Shown here in pieces: positions 7,310-8,870 of a DNA stretch of 8,870 bases. The DNA is from Gammaproteobacteria bacterium (GTDB lineage: Bacteria; Pseudomonadota; Gammaproteobacteria; Steroidobacterales; Steroidobacteraceae): NCBI GenBank assembly GCA_030830595.1, contig JAURMS010000081.1, forward strand, positions 1 to 8,870, written 5' to 3'. The notes below the pieces were generated by a model. It made no database searches, was not told the origin of the DNA, and was given only the letters and a program-made list of their open reading frames with translations. Position 1 is the stretch's first letter. Each line of letters opens with the position of its first letter. Made by a program: the position numbers and the translations under genes.

Positions 7310-8398
7310 ATGGCAACGACGAGTGACTACAAGTTGGGCGAGTTCCAGTATCCGCGAGGCTGGTTCATGGTCGCGGAGGCCTCGGAACTGGCGAAGGGCG
7401 CCCTGCCGATCCGCTTTTTCGGCAAGGACTTTGCCCTGTTTCGTGGGGAAAGCGGGCGGCTGGTTTGCCTCGACGCGCACTGCAAGCATATGGGCTCGCA
7501 CCTCGCCGGATCGGCGACCTCCTCCGTGGTGGTGCATGGCGAGCAGATCCAGGGCGACTCCATCCGCTGCCCATACCACGGGTGGCGCTACAACGCGCAG
7601 GGCGAGGTCGACCACATTCCCGACTACGACGGCCCCTGCCCCAAGGCAGCGAAGCTCAACACCTACCTGGTCAGGGAGGTCATGGGCGCCGTCATGATGT
7701 GGCACGATCCCGAAGGCCAGGCGCCTGATTTCGAGCCCCCGCAGCTGGCGGAGTGGGACGCGCCCGACTGGGTCAACGGGCCCTATGACCATCTCGGTAC
7801 GCTGGCCGTGCATCCGCAGGAAATCCTCGACAACATGGCCGACTCGAACCACCTCGGGCCCACCCACGGTGTACCCCCCGAGTACTTCGAGAACGAGTTC
7901 AACGGTCACCTGTACATCCAGCGTCAGGGCGGCTTCCGGCGGGAGTACAACGCCTACCTGAGTACCCACACCTGGTACACCGGACCCGGACTGCTGCTGT
8001 CACGGCAGGCCATCGGCGACATGCGTGGCATTGAATTCATCTTCCACACACCCGTGGAGGATGGGGTGACCAAGGTCTGGCACAACAACCTGTTCAAGGC
8101 CGGCACCTCGACGCCGGGGCCGGCGGATATCGAGGCCGCGCGAACCATGCAGGATGCCGTGCTGGCTGCGTTCAGCCAGGACTTCCAGATCTGGGCCAGC
8201 AAGGTTCCGGCCCTGCAGATCATGTGCCTGCCCACCGAGCGCAATTTCGAACTGGGTCGGAGCTGGTATCGCCAGTTCTACAACCCGCGCAGTGCATGCG
8301 ACAAGACGCTGCGACTGCCTACCGGCAAGCATGTGCCCAGCCACAAGCTGCCGCCGCTGGACATCGCCTATCAACTCGAGGCCGAAGGTCGCCAGTAA
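7310..8398 (+). CDS. Rieske non-haem iron oxygenase, oxygenase component (KshA-like)
   Basis: Enzymes of this class use a Rieske [2Fe-2S] cluster and mononuclear iron to insert oxygen into unactivated C-H bonds or aromatic rings; KshA performs steroid 9alpha-hydroxylation. In this 362-residue protein the cluster ligands are Cys58, His60, Cys87 and His90 (CKH ... CPYH). Iron ligands are His181 and His186 with the bridging Asp178 (DNMADSNHLGPTH, 174-186), and probably Asp291 (SQDFQIW). GVPPEYFENEFNGH (187-200) resembles the segment after the iron site in KshA. His60 and Cys87 are 26 residues apart, against about 16-17 in typical members, because of an extra stretch near 69-80. The ATG at 7310 has GGAG eight bases upstream. 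No ferredoxin or KshB-like reductase is in the window, so the electron donor is unknown. Its place between a KstD-like and an HsaA-like gene favours a polycyclic alicyclic substrate. The class is certain, KshA function only suggested. Confidence 0.88.
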   Translation: MATTSDYKLGEFQYPRGWFMVAEASELAKGALPIRFFGKDFALFRGESGRLVCLDAHCKHMGSHLAGSATSSVVVHGEQIQGDSIRCPYHGWRYNAQGEVDHIPDYDGPCPKAAKLNTYLVREVMGAVMMWHDPEGQAPDFEPPQLAEWDAPDWVNGPYDHLGTLAVHPQEILDNMADSNHLGPTHGVPPEYFENEFNGHLYIQRQGGFRREYNAYLSTHTWYTGPGLLLSRQAIGDMRGIEFIFHTPVEDGVTKVWHNNLFKAGTSTPGPADIEAARTMQDAVLAAFSQDFQIWASKVPALQIMCLPTERNFELGRSWYRQFYNPRSACDKTLRLPTGKHVPSHKLPPLDIAYQLEAEGRQ

Positions 8399-8421
8399 CC
8401 GACACCATCAAGGGGGACACC

Positions 8422-8870
8422 ATGGAGAGCGCCGTCACGACGAACAACAGGCTGCCGGATACCGGCCCCATCCAACTGCAGGGCTGCCTCGACCTGGTCG
8501 AGACCAACGCCCCGCGCGCCCGCAAGGATCGAATGATCGCGGCCGAGACCGTCGAGGCGATCAGGCAGAGCGGCCTGTTCCGCAGCTTCGTCCCCACCCG
8601 CATGGGTGGGCTGGGCGCCACGCCCCAGCAGTGGCTGCGGGCATTGATCGCACTCGCCGAACGTGACATGGGGACCGCCTGGATCAGCGGCATCATTTCG
8701 GTCCATGCGTTCCAGATCTCGCTGATGGACAAGGAGACCAAGCAGGAGATCTACGGCAGCGAGCCGGACACACTGATCAGCAGCTCCTACAACCCGTTCG
8801 GCGCCAGGACCCAGGTGACCGAGGGCGGGGTGATGCTGAGCGGCCGCTGGGCCTGGAGCTCCGGCTGCGA
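8422..8870 (+). CDS. HsaA-like flavin-dependent monooxygenase (acyl-CoA dehydrogenase fold), N-terminal part, cut by right edge
   Basis: HsaA is the oxygenase of a two-component, reduced-flavin-dependent monooxygenase that hydroxylates the phenolic ring of the 9,10-secosteroid before ring cleavage. The visible 149 residues form an open frame to the edge. They show the helical N-terminus of the acyl-CoA dehydrogenase fold, with AETVEAIRQSGLFRSFVPTR (41-60) then MGGLG (61-65), RDMGTAWISGIISVHAFQ (81-98), ISSSYNPFGA (119-128) and GRWAWSSGC (141-149). The SSSY and WSSGC segments are typical of group D flavin monooxygenases such as HsaA and distinguish it from true acyl-CoA dehydrogenases. The ATG at 8422 follows an AGGGGGA ribosome binding site at good spacing, 23 bp after the Rieske gene, so it is third in the operon. 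An HsaB-like flavin reductase would be expected nearby but would lie outside the window. Related enzymes act on other phenols or on indole- and dibenzothiophene-type substrates, so substrate is not settled. Confidence 0.82.
   Translation, partial: MESAVTTNNRLPDTGPIQLQGCLDLVETNAPRARKDRMIAAETVEAIRQSGLFRSFVPTRMGGLGATPQQWLRALIALAERDMGTAWISGIISVHAFQISLMDKETKQEIYGSEPDTLISSSYNPFGARTQVTEGGVMLSGRWAWSSGC

Noticed and set aside
7274..7969. Open frame of 231 codons on the - strand over the Rieske gene
   Set aside because: It is antisense to a gene with all cluster and iron ligands in place and has no recognisable motif.

Overview
The window is GC-rich and gene-dense, with codons strongly biased to G or C in the third position. 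A PurT of the Proteobacteria type and a c4-like di-haem cytochrome suggest a high-GC proteobacterium, most likely a gammaproteobacterium. This is an inference from gene content; no rRNA or other phylogenetic marker is present. I see no tRNA, rRNA, CRISPR array, transposase or attachment site.

Left part (1-957), transcribed leftward: the N-terminal end of a probable MBL-fold metallo-hydrolase runs off the left edge, 20 bp downstream of a secreted di-haem cytochrome c gene. Between the cytochrome and the rightward purT gene (958-2145) lies a 210-bp divergent region. It holds a GC-rich hairpin (777-801) and a perfect 9+1+9 palindrome (874-892). purT is a complete housekeeping purine-synthesis gene.

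Middle (2149-5356), transcribed leftward: an acyl-CoA dehydrogenase gene is followed 13 bp later by a bifunctional enoyl-CoA hydratase/3-hydroxyacyl-CoA dehydrogenase gene. Together they cover the first three reactions of a beta-oxidation cycle. The second gene converges on purT with only 3 bp between the stop codons.

Right part (5556-8870), transcribed rightward from a 199-bp divergent region: a flavoprotein of the 3-ketosteroid delta1-dehydrogenase (KstD) family, a Rieske non-haem iron oxygenase with KshA-like features, and the N-terminal 149 residues of an HsaA-like flavin-dependent monooxygenase cut by the right edge. Gaps are 32 and 23 bp, so this looks like one operon.

Together the middle and right parts look like a divergent catabolic island for a polycyclic or steroid-like substrate. 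In the known 9,10-seco steroid pathway, KstD and KshA open ring B and HsaA hydroxylates the resulting phenol, while acyl-CoA enzymes remove side-chain or ring carbons. The same three families also occur outside steroid degradation, so the real substrate is unknown. No reductase partner (KshB- or HsaB-like), ring-cleavage dioxygenase, CoA ligase, thiolase or regulator gene is present here.
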